DNA of 64,000 nt, from the NCBI RefSeq assembly GCF_020037015.1, contig NZ_JAIQDE010000004.1, positions 1 through 64,000 of the forward strand. The letters are read 5' to 3'. The position numbers were made by a program, and so were the translations under genes. This document shows positions 8,013-17,100 of the stretch, piece after piece. The DNA comes from Corallococcus sp. AS-1-6. Lineage in GTDB: Bacteria > Myxococcota > Myxococcia > Myxococcales > Myxococcaceae. The number at the start of each line of letters is the position of its first letter. Within the stretch, counting starts at the first letter, position 1. The notes beneath the pieces are model-generated. The model ran no database searches and had not been told where the DNA came from. It saw only the letters and a list, made by a program, of their open reading frames with translations.

Positions 8013-11000
8013 TCAGCGCGGGTCGAAGGAAGCGCACACGCGCACGCCGCTGCGCACGTCCCGCGCGGTCGCGTCGCCGGGGGACAGGTCGGCGCTCGCC
8101 GCGACGAACGAGTCGTAATACCAGGAGCCTCCCCGCAGCACGACGCTGCCGAACTCCGGCGTCACGGAGCGCGTGAGCTCGTAGGCGTTGCCCGCCATGT
8201 CCCGCAGGCCGAACGGGCTCACCGACGCGGGGTGTGTCCCTACCGCGTCCGGGCCAAAGGCCAACGGCCGCCGGTCATACGTCGCGTCGATGTTGGCGTC
8301 GTCGGGCTGGAGCTGGTCGCCGTGCGGATAGCGGCGGCCGTCCGCGCCCCGGGCCGCGTACTCCCATTCGTGCTGGCCGCACAGGCGCGCTCCCGGCAGC
8401 CGCTTCGTCCGGTGGAGCCAGTAGAAGTAGCCCTCCAGGTCCTGCGCGGAGACGCCGGACAGCGGCAGCCGCTTCCAGTCGACGCTCGCGTGCCGCGTGC
8501 GCTCCGAGTAGAGCAGGGGCTCGCCCTCCTTCGCGGTGCGGAACTCCTCGCGGGTGCGGTGGAAGGTGAAGACCCAGCCCGTGCCCTGCCGCCACCGCAG
8601 CGTGATGGTGCCTCCGTCGCCGAAGTGCGGCTGTTCGAGGATCCTCCTCGCGGGCGCGTCCGGGGGCAGGTCCTCCAGGTAGGTCAGCCAGTCCCCGAAC
8701 GTCACCTCGTCGCGGCCCACCAGATAGCCGCCGGTGAGGCAGTAGCGGTGCATGGGCGGGCTGAAGGTGAAGCGGCGCACCACCTCCGGCTCCGCGCTGC
8801 CCAGGAGGAAGCAGCCCGGCGGGATGTAGACGTAGCCCTCCGGCACCTGGGTGGGGAGCGTGAGGCGCAGCGCTTCACGCGAGCCGTGCGTGAGGAACAC
8901 CGGGACGTCCAGGGGCACCCGGCCCGGCTGCGTGACGTGGAGCAGGTAGGAACCCTCCGGGAGGACGAAGCGCGAGCCTCCCGCGGCCGGCACGGGTTCG
9001 CGGCGGAAGGGCCCGTCGCTCCGCAGGACGCGCGTGATGGACACGCGGGCCCCCGGTGGCGTGCTCTCGACCAGCAGCTCCGCGGGCTCGTGGAACCGCC
9101 GCAGGGAGGCCTCGCCCTCCCTGGCGGAGTCCACCTCCTGCTCCAGGCGCTGGAGCCACGCGTCGCGCTCGTGGCGCTGGTGGAAGGCCTCCGCGAGCAG
9201 GACGCGCTCGGACAGGACCTCCGCGATGAGCCGGCGCGTGTCGGCATGGTGGCGGTCGCGGTCCAGGCCGCGCTCCAGGCTCCGGCTGGCGCGGGTGAAG
9301 GCGGCCTCCGCCTGGTCGCGCAGGGCGAGCGTCTCCGTCCAGCGCTTCTCCGCGGCGCTGCGCAGGCCCGTGGCATCCGTCGCGGTCTCCGGCCCCAGTG
9401 AGGAAGGAGGGCGGCCGTCGAACATGGCCAGCGACTCCTCGCGGCTCGCGAGCGCCCGCGCGGCGAGGGTGCGGCCCGAGGCCAGCGCCTCCTTCGCGGT
9501 GCCCAGCTCCGCGGCGATGTGGCGCGCGTCCTCCAGGTACGCCTGGAGCCGGAGGCCGCCATACGACGCCAGGACGGCGAGCGCGAGCACCAGCGCGGTG
9601 AGGCCCCGTCCCCAGCGCGCGCGGCGCACGGCCCGGTGGGACGCCCGGAGGAAGGCCTGCTCCCGGGGGCCCAGCGTGGCGGGCTCCAGCACCCGCACCT
9701 CATCCAACTGGCGCTGACCCCAGAGGGCCTCGCTGGCGCGGCGCAGGCGGTCCCACTCCGCGCTGGCCGCCTCCACGCGCTTGCGCAGCACGCGGTGCCC
9801 GATGTCGTCGTCCAGCCAGTCGCGCAGCGTGCCCCAGCTCGAGATGAGCGACTCGTGGGCGATCTCCCAGCGCGGCAGGCCGCTCACCGTGCGCGTGTGC
9901 AGCAGGCGGCCTTCCACGAGCATGCGCAGCGCCGCGCGGGAGGTGTCATCCGAGGCGTCCGCGAGGTCCTCCGCGCCGCGCTCGATGCGCGTGCCCTCGG
10001 CCGTCACCAACTGGAGCAGCAGCCGCCGCGCCGCCGCGTGCTCCGCGGGGCTCATGCGCGCGAGCACGCCGTCCGCGTGCCGGGACAGCGCTCCGGCCAC
10101 GCCGCCCATCGCCTCCAGCGCCGAGCGCGTGATGCGGCCCCGCGCGGCGTCGCGGCGCTCCCATAGCTCCGCGAGCGCGAACTGGAGCAGCGGCAGGCTG
10201 CCCACGCCATGCGCCGTGGAGTCGACGAGCGTCCGCACCAGCTCCGGCGACTCGAAGGCCACGCCCCGCGCACGGGCCGGGCCGATGATGGCCTCGCGTA
10301 CGCCCTCGGGCGACAGGGGCCGGAGGATGTAGAGCGCCCGCTCCGCCTCCTCCCCCAGGCCCGGCAGCGCGCACAGGCGCGTGAGGAAGTCGCCCCGCAC
10401 CGCCAGCAGCACGTGCACGCCCGGTGACGGCAGGGCCAGCTCCCCCAGGACGCGGGCGAAGTGCGCGGCCTGCCCGGGGTCGGAGAGGGTGAGCAGCTCC
10501 TCCAACTGGTCGACGAAGAGCAGCAGCCCCCGCCCGCGGGCATGCGCCTCGCGCAGCGCCTGTCCCAGCCAGGCCGGCGTGTCCGTGAGCGCGGTGACGA
10601 GCTCCGCCTCCCTCCGCCCCAGCACCGGCGCGAGCGCGGCGGCCAGCGCGTCGAGCGGGCGATGGCCGGGCCACAGCGTGACGACGTGCGGCTCGCGTCC
10701 GTCGCCCAGGTCTCCGGCCGCCACCCGGGGCAGCACGCCCGCGCGGCACAGCGAGGACTTGCCCGTCCCGGAATCGCCAGCGACGAGCACCAGCGGCCGC
10801 GTGCGCAGGCGCTCCAGCACGGCGCGGATGTCGCCCTCGCGTCCGAAGAAGAGCGCCCGGTGCTCGGCCGCGAACGGCGCGAGCCCGCGATAGGGATTGC
10901 CGGCGCCCAGCGGCGCGGGCGCGATGGAGCGCTCCAACTGCTCCAAGGCCTCGCTCAACGCCTCCGCTGAGTTGAAGCGCTCCAGCGGCTCCACCGCGAG

Positions 11001-11942
11001 GCAGCGCTGGATGAGGGCGGCGAAGTCGGGGTCCACCTCCGGGCCCAGCGCGGCGCGGGGCGGGGCGTCCTCGGGCCTCCGCGAGGCGCGGCGGGGCACC
11101 TGGCCCGTGCACAGCTCATGGAGGATGAGGCCCAGCGCGTACAGGTCGCTGCGCGCGGAGGCAGGGCCCCCGGTGAGCACCTCCGGCGCCAGGTAGGGCA
11201 GGGTGCCCACGAGCAGCGGCGAGCCGGACGCCAGCTCCGAGCCCACCTCGAAGCGCTCGGCGAGCCCGAAGTCGAGCAGCTTCACCTCCCCCTCGCGCGT
11301 GACGAGCGCGTTGGAGGGCTTGAGGTCGCGGTGCAGGACGCCCTGGCGGTGCGCCGCCGCCAGCCCCCGCGCCAGGCCCACGCCCAGGGACAGCACCCGG
11401 CGCCACGGCACCGGCAGGGGCAGCTCCGCGAGCGTCTCGCCGACGACGTACTCGGAGACGATGTACGGGTGGCCGTCCACCGCGCCCACGCTGAACACGC
11501 TGACGATGTTCGCGTGTTGCAGCCGCGCGAGCGCCCGGGCCTCCGTGGTGAACAGGTCGCGGAAGCGCTCATCCGGCCGCGCCGCCGCCATGAACTTCAC
11601 CGCCACGCGCCGATCCAACGACGTGTCATGCGCCAGGTAGACGATGCCCATCCCGCCCCGGCCCAGCGGGCGCTCCAGGCGGAACGCATCGAACGACGGC
11701 GGCGGCGTCCAGGGCTCCGGCTCCGGCGGCGGCAGCAGGTCCGTCTCCCGCGCGTCGGGGGGCTCCGCGTCCTCCACGGACGAGCGCTGGATGCCGGGCG
11801 TGAGCGTGGCCAGCAGGCTCCGGCACTCGCCGCACCCCGAGGCGTGGCGGTGCACCTGCGCCAGCGCCTCGTCCGTGAGCTGGTCCTCCAGGAGCTGGAC
11901 CAGGACGTCGTCGGTCAGGCAACTGGAAGGGAGCGCGCTCAC
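8013..11942 (-). CDS. Zinc-finger/Ser-Thr kinase/STAND ATPase/FGE-like fusion protein
   Basis: 1309 residues, GTG start. Domains in order: a short anti-sigma-like zinc finger H33-x3-C37-x2-C40; a Hanks-type kinase (about 87-345) with GRGGMG, VAVK, HRDLKPSN and DFGLAE all intact; a STAND-type P-loop ATPase with GDSGTGKSS near 389 and FVDQLEEL near 470; one membrane helix near 772-795; a PEGA-like segment near 955-1020; and a C-terminal formylglycine-generating-enzyme-like domain (about 1035-1309) recognised by HEWEYAARG, DMAGNAYELT and LRGGSWYYD. The kinase and ATPase would be cytoplasmic and the FGE-like part outside the inner membrane. The oxidative cysteines of true FGE are not evident, so I read that domain as a binding module. 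It is divergent from the sigma-factor gene at 12071. Confidence 0.88.
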   Translation of the reverse strand: MSALPSSCLTDDVLVQLLEDQLTDEALAQVHRHASGCGECRSLLATLTPGIQRSSVEDAEPPDARETDLLPPPEPEPWTPPPSFDAFRLERPLGRGGMGIVYLAHDTSLDRRVAVKFMAAARPDERFRDLFTTEARALARLQHANIVSVFSVGAVDGHPYIVSEYVVGETLAELPLPVPWRRVLSLGVGLARGLAAAHRQGVLHRDLKPSNALVTREGEVKLLDFGLAERFEVGSELASGSPLLVGTLPYLAPEVLTGGPASARSDLYALGLILHELCTGQVPRRASRRPEDAPPRAALGPEVDPDFAALIQRCLAVEPLERFNSAEALSEALEQLERSIAPAPLGAGNPYRGLAPFAAEHRALFFGREGDIRAVLERLRTRPLVLVAGDSGTGKSSLCRAGVLPRVAAGDLGDGREPHVVTLWPGHRPLDALAAALAPVLGRREAELVTALTDTPAWLGQALREAHARGRGLLLFVDQLEELLTLSDPGQAAHFARVLGELALPSPGVHVLLAVRGDFLTRLCALPGLGEEAERALYILRPLSPEGVREAIIGPARARGVAFESPELVRTLVDSTAHGVGSLPLLQFALAELWERRDAARGRITRSALEAMGGVAGALSRHADGVLARMSPAEHAAARRLLLQLVTAEGTRIERGAEDLADASDDTSRAALRMLVEGRLLHTRTVSGLPRWEIAHESLISSWGTLRDWLDDDIGHRVLRKRVEAASAEWDRLRRASEALWGQRQLDEVRVLEPATLGPREQAFLRASHRAVRRARWGRGLTALVLALAVLASYGGLRLQAYLEDARHIAAELGTAKEALASGRTLAARALASREESLAMFDGRPPSSLGPETATDATGLRSAAEKRWTETLALRDQAEAAFTRASRSLERGLDRDRHHADTRRLIAEVLSERVLLAEAFHQRHERDAWLQRLEQEVDSAREGEASLRRFHEPAELLVESTPPGARVSITRVLRSDGPFRREPVPAAGGSRFVLPEGSYLLHVTQPGRVPLDVPVFLTHGSREALRLTLPTQVPEGYVYIPPGCFLLGSAEPEVVRRFTFSPPMHRYCLTGGYLVGRDEVTFGDWLTYLEDLPPDAPARRILEQPHFGDGGTITLRWRQGTGWVFTFHRTREEFRTAKEGEPLLYSERTRHASVDWKRLPLSGVSAQDLEGYFYWLHRTKRLPGARLCGQHEWEYAARGADGRRYPHGDQLQPDDANIDATYDRRPLAFGPDAVGTHPASVSPFGLRDMAGNAYELTRSVTPEFGSVVLRGGSWYYDSFVAASADLSPGDATARDVRSGVRVCASFDPR

Positions 11943-12070
11943 GGAGTGGGGACCCTCACGCTAGTCACGCCGCGCGCGGCGTTCAATGACACACGCGGAC
12001 ACGGCGCCACGCACCGTGCGCGAGATGCGCTTGGGGCGCGGGCGGGGGCCCGGCATGGTATGGCGTTGCC

Positions 12071-13003
12071 ATGTCCCAGGTGTCCGCACTGGCCACGACC
12101 TTCCTCTCGCACACGAAGACGCGCTTCGTGGCCCCCTCGCCGGAAGCGCTCGCGGAGCTCGACGCCTTGCTGTCTCGCGCCTGGGAGGACGCGCAGGCCC
12201 GCTGGCCGGGCATCCCGCTGCCCGCCGAGCGCTTCGTGACCCACGTCGCGGAGCGGCTCCCCCCGGCGAGCCCCACCGCGCCCGTCGCGCCGCTCGTCTC
12301 CGCCCTGTCCCTGCCGGAGCTGTACCTGGCGTGCGCGTGCCTCCAGGGCCACTCCGCCGCGCTGGAGGCCTTCGAGCGCCACTACCTGTCCCGGCTGCCG
12401 GAGCGGCTGCGCAGCCTGCGCCAACCGGACGCGATGATCGACGAGGTCCGCCAGCGCGTGGGCGTGAAGCTCCTGGTGGCCAGCGCGGGCCAGGTGCCCG
12501 CCATCGCGGACTACACGGGGCGGGGGGGCCTCTTGAGCTGGGTGGTCGTCATCGCCAGCCGCATCACCCACAAGCTGCGCGGGCAGGAGAAGCCCTCCAC
12601 GGAGGACGACGCGGAGGAGCTGTTCAAGGCGCTGCCCGCGCAGGGGCTGGACCCGGAGCTGGACGTGATGAAGCGCCGCCACCACGCGGCCTTCCGTCAG
12701 GCCGTGCGCGAAGCCGCCGCCACGTTGTCGGCCGAGGACCGCCATCTGCTCCGCCTCCACTTCGCCGACCGGCTCTCCACGTATGAGATGGCGCCGCTCT
12801 TCCGCGTCAACCAGTCCACCATCTCCCGCTGGCTGAAGCGGGTGCAGCAGCAGGTCTACGCGGAGACCCGGCGCCGCCTGCAGGAACAACTGGGCCTCTC
12901 CACGGAGGACTTCCAGAGCTTCATCGCCTTCGTGGACAGCCAGCTCGACCTGACCTTGAGCCAGCTCCTCGACGAGAAGCGCGAGCCCTCGTCGGACGGT
13001 TGA
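12071..13003 (+). CDS. Sigma-70-family (ECF-like) RNA polymerase sigma factor
   Basis: 310 residues, longer than a typical ECF factor because of an N-terminal extension of about 90 residues. A region-2-like segment follows (about 95-175), then region 4 (about 210-285) with the helix-turn-helix TYEMAPLFRVNQSTISRWL. It resembles the myxobacterial paralogous family of sigma-factor-related proteins that sit next to Ser/Thr kinase genes. Its divergent neighbour, 128 bp away, is a membrane kinase with an anti-sigma-like zinc finger, which suggests control by that protein or by phosphorylation. The stop is 1 bp from the stop of the convergent ADYC gene. Confidence 0.85.
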   Translation: MSQVSALATTFLSHTKTRFVAPSPEALAELDALLSRAWEDAQARWPGIPLPAERFVTHVAERLPPASPTAPVAPLVSALSLPELYLACACLQGHSAALEAFERHYLSRLPERLRSLRQPDAMIDEVRQRVGVKLLVASAGQVPAIADYTGRGGLLSWVVVIASRITHKLRGQEKPSTEDDAEELFKALPAQGLDPELDVMKRRHHAAFRQAVREAAATLSAEDRHLLRLHFADRLSTYEMAPLFRVNQSTISRWLKRVQQQVYAETRRRLQEQLGLSTEDFQSFIAFVDSQLDLTLSQLLDEKREPSSDG

Positions 13004-13004
13004 C

Positions 13005-14102
13005 CTACCGCGCTCGCGCGGGGTCCGCCTTCGGGGGGCCATAGGAGAGGTTGCGCAAGAGCGCGGCCCCGGGCTTCACGTCGCCGCGGCGCACCGTGCA
13101 CGCCTCTGCGTCCTCGCGTGCGTCCGCCGTGTCCGCCTGGAACCGGCCGGGGCACTCCTGGAGGATGCCCTCCAGCGCGCGGCCGTCGCGGGTGCGGGAC
13201 AGGCAGGTAGCGCCGTCGGGCGCCCAGGCCGCCTCGAAGGACCCCTTCGCCGGGTCCCACTCCCGCGTCACCTCCGTCGCGCGCTCCAGCACGCCCAGCC
13301 CGTCGTAGATGTCGATGGTGGTGTCCTGGCGCGTGTGGCTCCGGCCGTTGCCGCAGTAGTCCGCGCGGGCCAGCCGGGTGCACGCCTGGTGGAGGCCGGC
13401 CAGCGACTGCCCGTCGCGCGTGGCCCAGGGCGCGTAGCCCCAGAGGATGCACTTGGAGATGGCGCCGTTCTCACACGCGAAGGTGATCCGGTCCGCTGCG
13501 TCGGCGTGGGCGCCGCTCGCGTCCCACACGCCGCCCACCGCCAGGGCCCGGGGCGCGGGAGAGCGCTCCAGCGCGACGCAGGGGTTCTCCCACTCTCGCG
13601 CCACGGGGTTCCAGGCCTCGATGCGGTAGAAGACGCGGGTGGGGTCGTCCGCCGCGGGCTCCGCGCCGCAGAGGGCCACCTCCACGGGCTTGCCGTCGCT
13701 GGCGGTGCCCTGGAGCACGGTGCCCACCACGTCGCTGGCCGTCGCCCCTGCCTCCGGCGCGGGGACCGGCCACAGCCGGCCATTCTCGAAGCGCAGCGCC
13801 TTCACCCCGTCCTCCGCCTGCCGGGGGGCGTCCAGCGCCACGGAGACGAGCACGCTGGTGCGCTCGTCCGTCGGCTTCTCATCCCAGCCGCGCTTGGTTC
13901 CCCACAGCATGGTGCCCTGGGGCCGGGCGATGCGCTGGGCCGTCTGGGACTGGCACCGGCGCGCGTAGCGCTCGGCGTCGGTCGGGCCGCTCACGGTCCG
14001 GGTGGGGGCGGGCTTCGGGGCGGCGGCGGGCGGCGCGGCCTGTCCTGGCGAGGACAGGAGCAGGAACAGGCACACCGGCAGGGTTCGGAAGGACGCGCTC
14101 AT
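13005..14102 (-). CDS. Secreted ADYC-domain protein
   Basis: 365 residues with a Sec signal peptide (about 1-22, cleaved after GQA). The C-terminal half contains the block ACENGAISKCILWGYAPW and then RADYCGNG (about 246), the signature that names the ADYC domain, a domain of unknown function common in myxobacteria. Several Cys suggest disulfides in the periplasm or outside the cell. A paralogue with the same two blocks lies at 58635-59741. It is convergent with the sigma factor gene and co-directional with the large membrane protein gene 66 bp upstream. Confidence 0.8.
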   Translation of the reverse strand: MSASFRTLPVCLFLLLSSPGQAAPPAAAPKPAPTRTVSGPTDAERYARRCQSQTAQRIARPQGTMLWGTKRGWDEKPTDERTSVLVSVALDAPRQAEDGVKALRFENGRLWPVPAPEAGATASDVVGTVLQGTASDGKPVEVALCGAEPAADDPTRVFYRIEAWNPVAREWENPCVALERSPAPRALAVGGVWDASGAHADAADRITFACENGAISKCILWGYAPWATRDGQSLAGLHQACTRLARADYCGNGRSHTRQDTTIDIYDGLGVLERATEVTREWDPAKGSFEAAWAPDGATCLSRTRDGRALEGILQECPGRFQADTADAREDAEACTVRRGDVKPGAALLRNLSYGPPKADPARAR

Positions 14103-14168
14103 CGCTTCGGATGAGACCCCGGGCCTGAAATCGATGCACGGAATCCGTCCGCCCCCCGCACGGGGCCG

Positions 14169-17100
14169 TCAATCCCAGCCGCGCAGTTGGACGCGCACCC
14201 GCCGCAGCAGCAGGTCCCACTCCTGGCGCTTCAAGGTCGCCATCACGCGCCCGGTGACGATGGTGAGGCCGGTGAGTGTCATCACCAGGAAGCCGATGCG
14301 GTGGTCCCGGAGGCCCGCGTCCAGCAGGTTGGCCACCACGTCCAGGAGCAGGAACAGCGTCCCCAGCGCCAGGTAGGCGCGGATGCGCAGGGCCATGCCC
14401 ACCGCCACGCCCAGAAGACAGACAGCGCCGAAGACAATCGCATACGTGCCGTCCGCGGACTCGCCCATGCGGGCCGCCAGCTTCGCCGCCGCGGGCACGT
14501 ACAGCAGCAGGCCGCCCAGGATGCGCACCGCGTTGCGCGCCGCGTGCGGGAGGCTGGACGTGAAGAGCTGTCCCATCATCAGGAGCAGCAGCCCCAGCGG
14601 CGCCAGGTACACCTCCAGCCCCTCCAGGCCGAACGCGAGCGCGGCGATGAGCAGCGCCAGGTTGCAGGCCGCCGCGGCGAACGCGCCGAACATCCGGCTG
14701 CGCTCCACCGCGCCCAGCGCCGCGTACAGCAGGCCGGAGCCTCCCGCGAGCAGGGCGGCGTCCCCCGTCGCGTCGCCGGGGAGGATGAGCGCCACCGCGA
14801 TGGGCAGGAGCGCCGCGAACCGCCGCGTCGCCTGCTCCACGGGGCGCACGCCCGCCCTGCGCGCCAGCACCGTCACGCCGACCAGGACGAAGCCCAGCGA
14901 CAGCGCGAAGAGGGCGTCATGCTCGGGGCGGAGGCCCTGCGCGTACAGCCCGCGCACCAGCGCGTAGACGCCCACCACCGCGAGCTGCACGAAGTAGACA
15001 TGGCGGCCCGTGTGCTCGCGCCACGCGGCGTGCAGGGACACGCCCACGGCCAGCCCGATGGCCGCCAGCGCCACGGGCAGCACGTCCTCGGAGGCCTGGC
15101 CTCCCACGGCGACGGCCGCCAGCAGCGCCGCGCTCGCCACCAGCCACAGGTCGCGGCCCCACCCCATGCCTCCCGCGACGTCGCTCCGGCGGCGGGACGT
15201 CATGCGGCGGGCGATGTGAAGGGCCAGCGCGCTCCCCGCCGCGGCCAGCGCCAGCTCCGCTCCGGACCGGGTGAAGAGGGGCAGGTACGTGGGGTCCCAG
15301 GGGGCCCTGGCTTGCGCGAGGAGCGCCAGCCCCGTGGCGACGACCGCGCCCCCGGCGACCATCGTCCCGAGCCCCGCGATGAAGCCGGCGAGCGCCCCGC
15401 GCCACTGGAAGGCCGCCACGAGGAGCGCAGCGGAGAGGAGCCCCAGCGTCAGGGGGAAGGCGGAGGACCTCATCCATGCGCCCGTCAGCCCCGAGATCAT
15501 CTCCCACACGAGGACGGGAACCGCCAGCGTCGAGGACGTGTGCCCTTCGACGGCCAGCGCATACACCGTCGCGGCGATGAAGTAGGGCAGCACGGCCAGG
15601 TGGGCGCGCAGCCGCGTGCGGCCCTCGTCGTGGCCCCGCCGCTTCGCGAGCCAGGGCGCGACGACCACCACCCCGAGCCCCAGCAGCGCCAGCGTGGGGC
15701 CCGGCCACGGTTCGAGGTGCGGCATCAGGTGGGCCAATGCATGGACGAGCAGCAGGAGCCCCAGGCCCACCACTCCGCGCCCACGGCCTCGCGCGCCCCC
15801 CACGAACAGCACGGCACCGGTGGCGAGGACGAGGTCCGCCGCGAGCACGCCGGGCTGGAAGAAGGCCGCCCCCGCCACGAGCACCACGGCGGTGAGCGTT
15901 TCCCTGCTCAGGGCATCGAGGAAGGGGCCCGGGCGGTCATCGGTGCCCAGGGACAGCAGCCGCCGGAAGAACGCACGTCCCGCGTCCACCCGGGCCACCG
16001 CGACCGCGAACACCGCGTAGACGAGCCCGGCGGCGGCGATGCCCGCGAACGCCTGCTGCCACAGGAGGAAGTGCGTGCTGCCCGGGGGCATCCAGGCCGC
16101 GGGGTGCGACGCGCTCAGCGAAGGGCTGATGAGGTGCGCCGCCGTGGCGCGGATCCACTGCCCGTCGGGAGGCCGCAGGGCCACCAGCGGACTCCCGAGC
16201 AGCGACTGTTGCGCGGCCCAGAGCGCGGCGCCGGGGAGCCCCAGCAGGAGCCCCCCATGCGCGAGGATGCGCGAGCGGAACGAGGCCGCCAGCAGGACCG
16301 TCAGCAGCGCGGGCCCCAGCACCAGGAGCGGAGGCACCAGCCCCAGCGCGCGGGACGGATCCGGCAGGCCCACGACGACGGCCGAGCGCAGGAGCAGCAC
16401 GGCCAGCACGGCCACACCCAGGTGGGGCACCGCGTGGTACAGCGGCCCGTGCCTGGGGTTCTCCAGGCGCTGGGCCACCCACGGCCCCACGCGCCGGAGC
16501 ACCAGCGCCAGGGCCCACAGCGCGATGCCGATGAGGGGCAGGCGCCACGCGGACACATCGGGCGGAAGCGGCCGGCCCGCGCGATTGACGACCCCGGTGA
16601 GCGCGATGAACCCGCCGCTCACGGCGAGCGTCACCACCGAACCCCGCAGATGGAACGCCACGAAGCCACGGGACACGAACGCCAGCAGCGCGCCCGCGGT
16701 GAGCAGCCCGCCCGCGAGCAGGGCCACCGGACGCCCGGCGCTGTCGGGCAGGGCGACCCAGTTGACGAGCGTGATGACCGCGAGCACGGCCTGCACGAGC
16801 GCGGCGCCCGCGAAGCCGTCCGTGAAGAGCGGCCGTCCCCGCGCGCCGAACGGCAGGGGGACGACGTCCAGCAGCCGCCGGCCCTTCACCCTGTCGAGGC
16901 CCGGGCCGCGAAGCATCGCGAAGAGCGTGAAGCCGAAGGCCAGGCCCGCCGCCACGAGCGCGGCCCGGGCCGAGGCGAAGTCGGAGACCGTCCCCAGGCC
17001 CTGCGACACCGTGAGCGCGAGCCCCGTGGCCGCCAGGAATCCGACGAGCCGGCTGCCATCGCGCCGGACGCGAAGCAGCAGCACCGCCGTGGCCAGCGCG

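Noticed and set aside
8013-8900. Active formylglycine-generating enzyme at the end of the kinase fusion
   Set aside because: The fold signatures are there but the redox cysteines of real FGE are not visible, so catalysis is not claimed.
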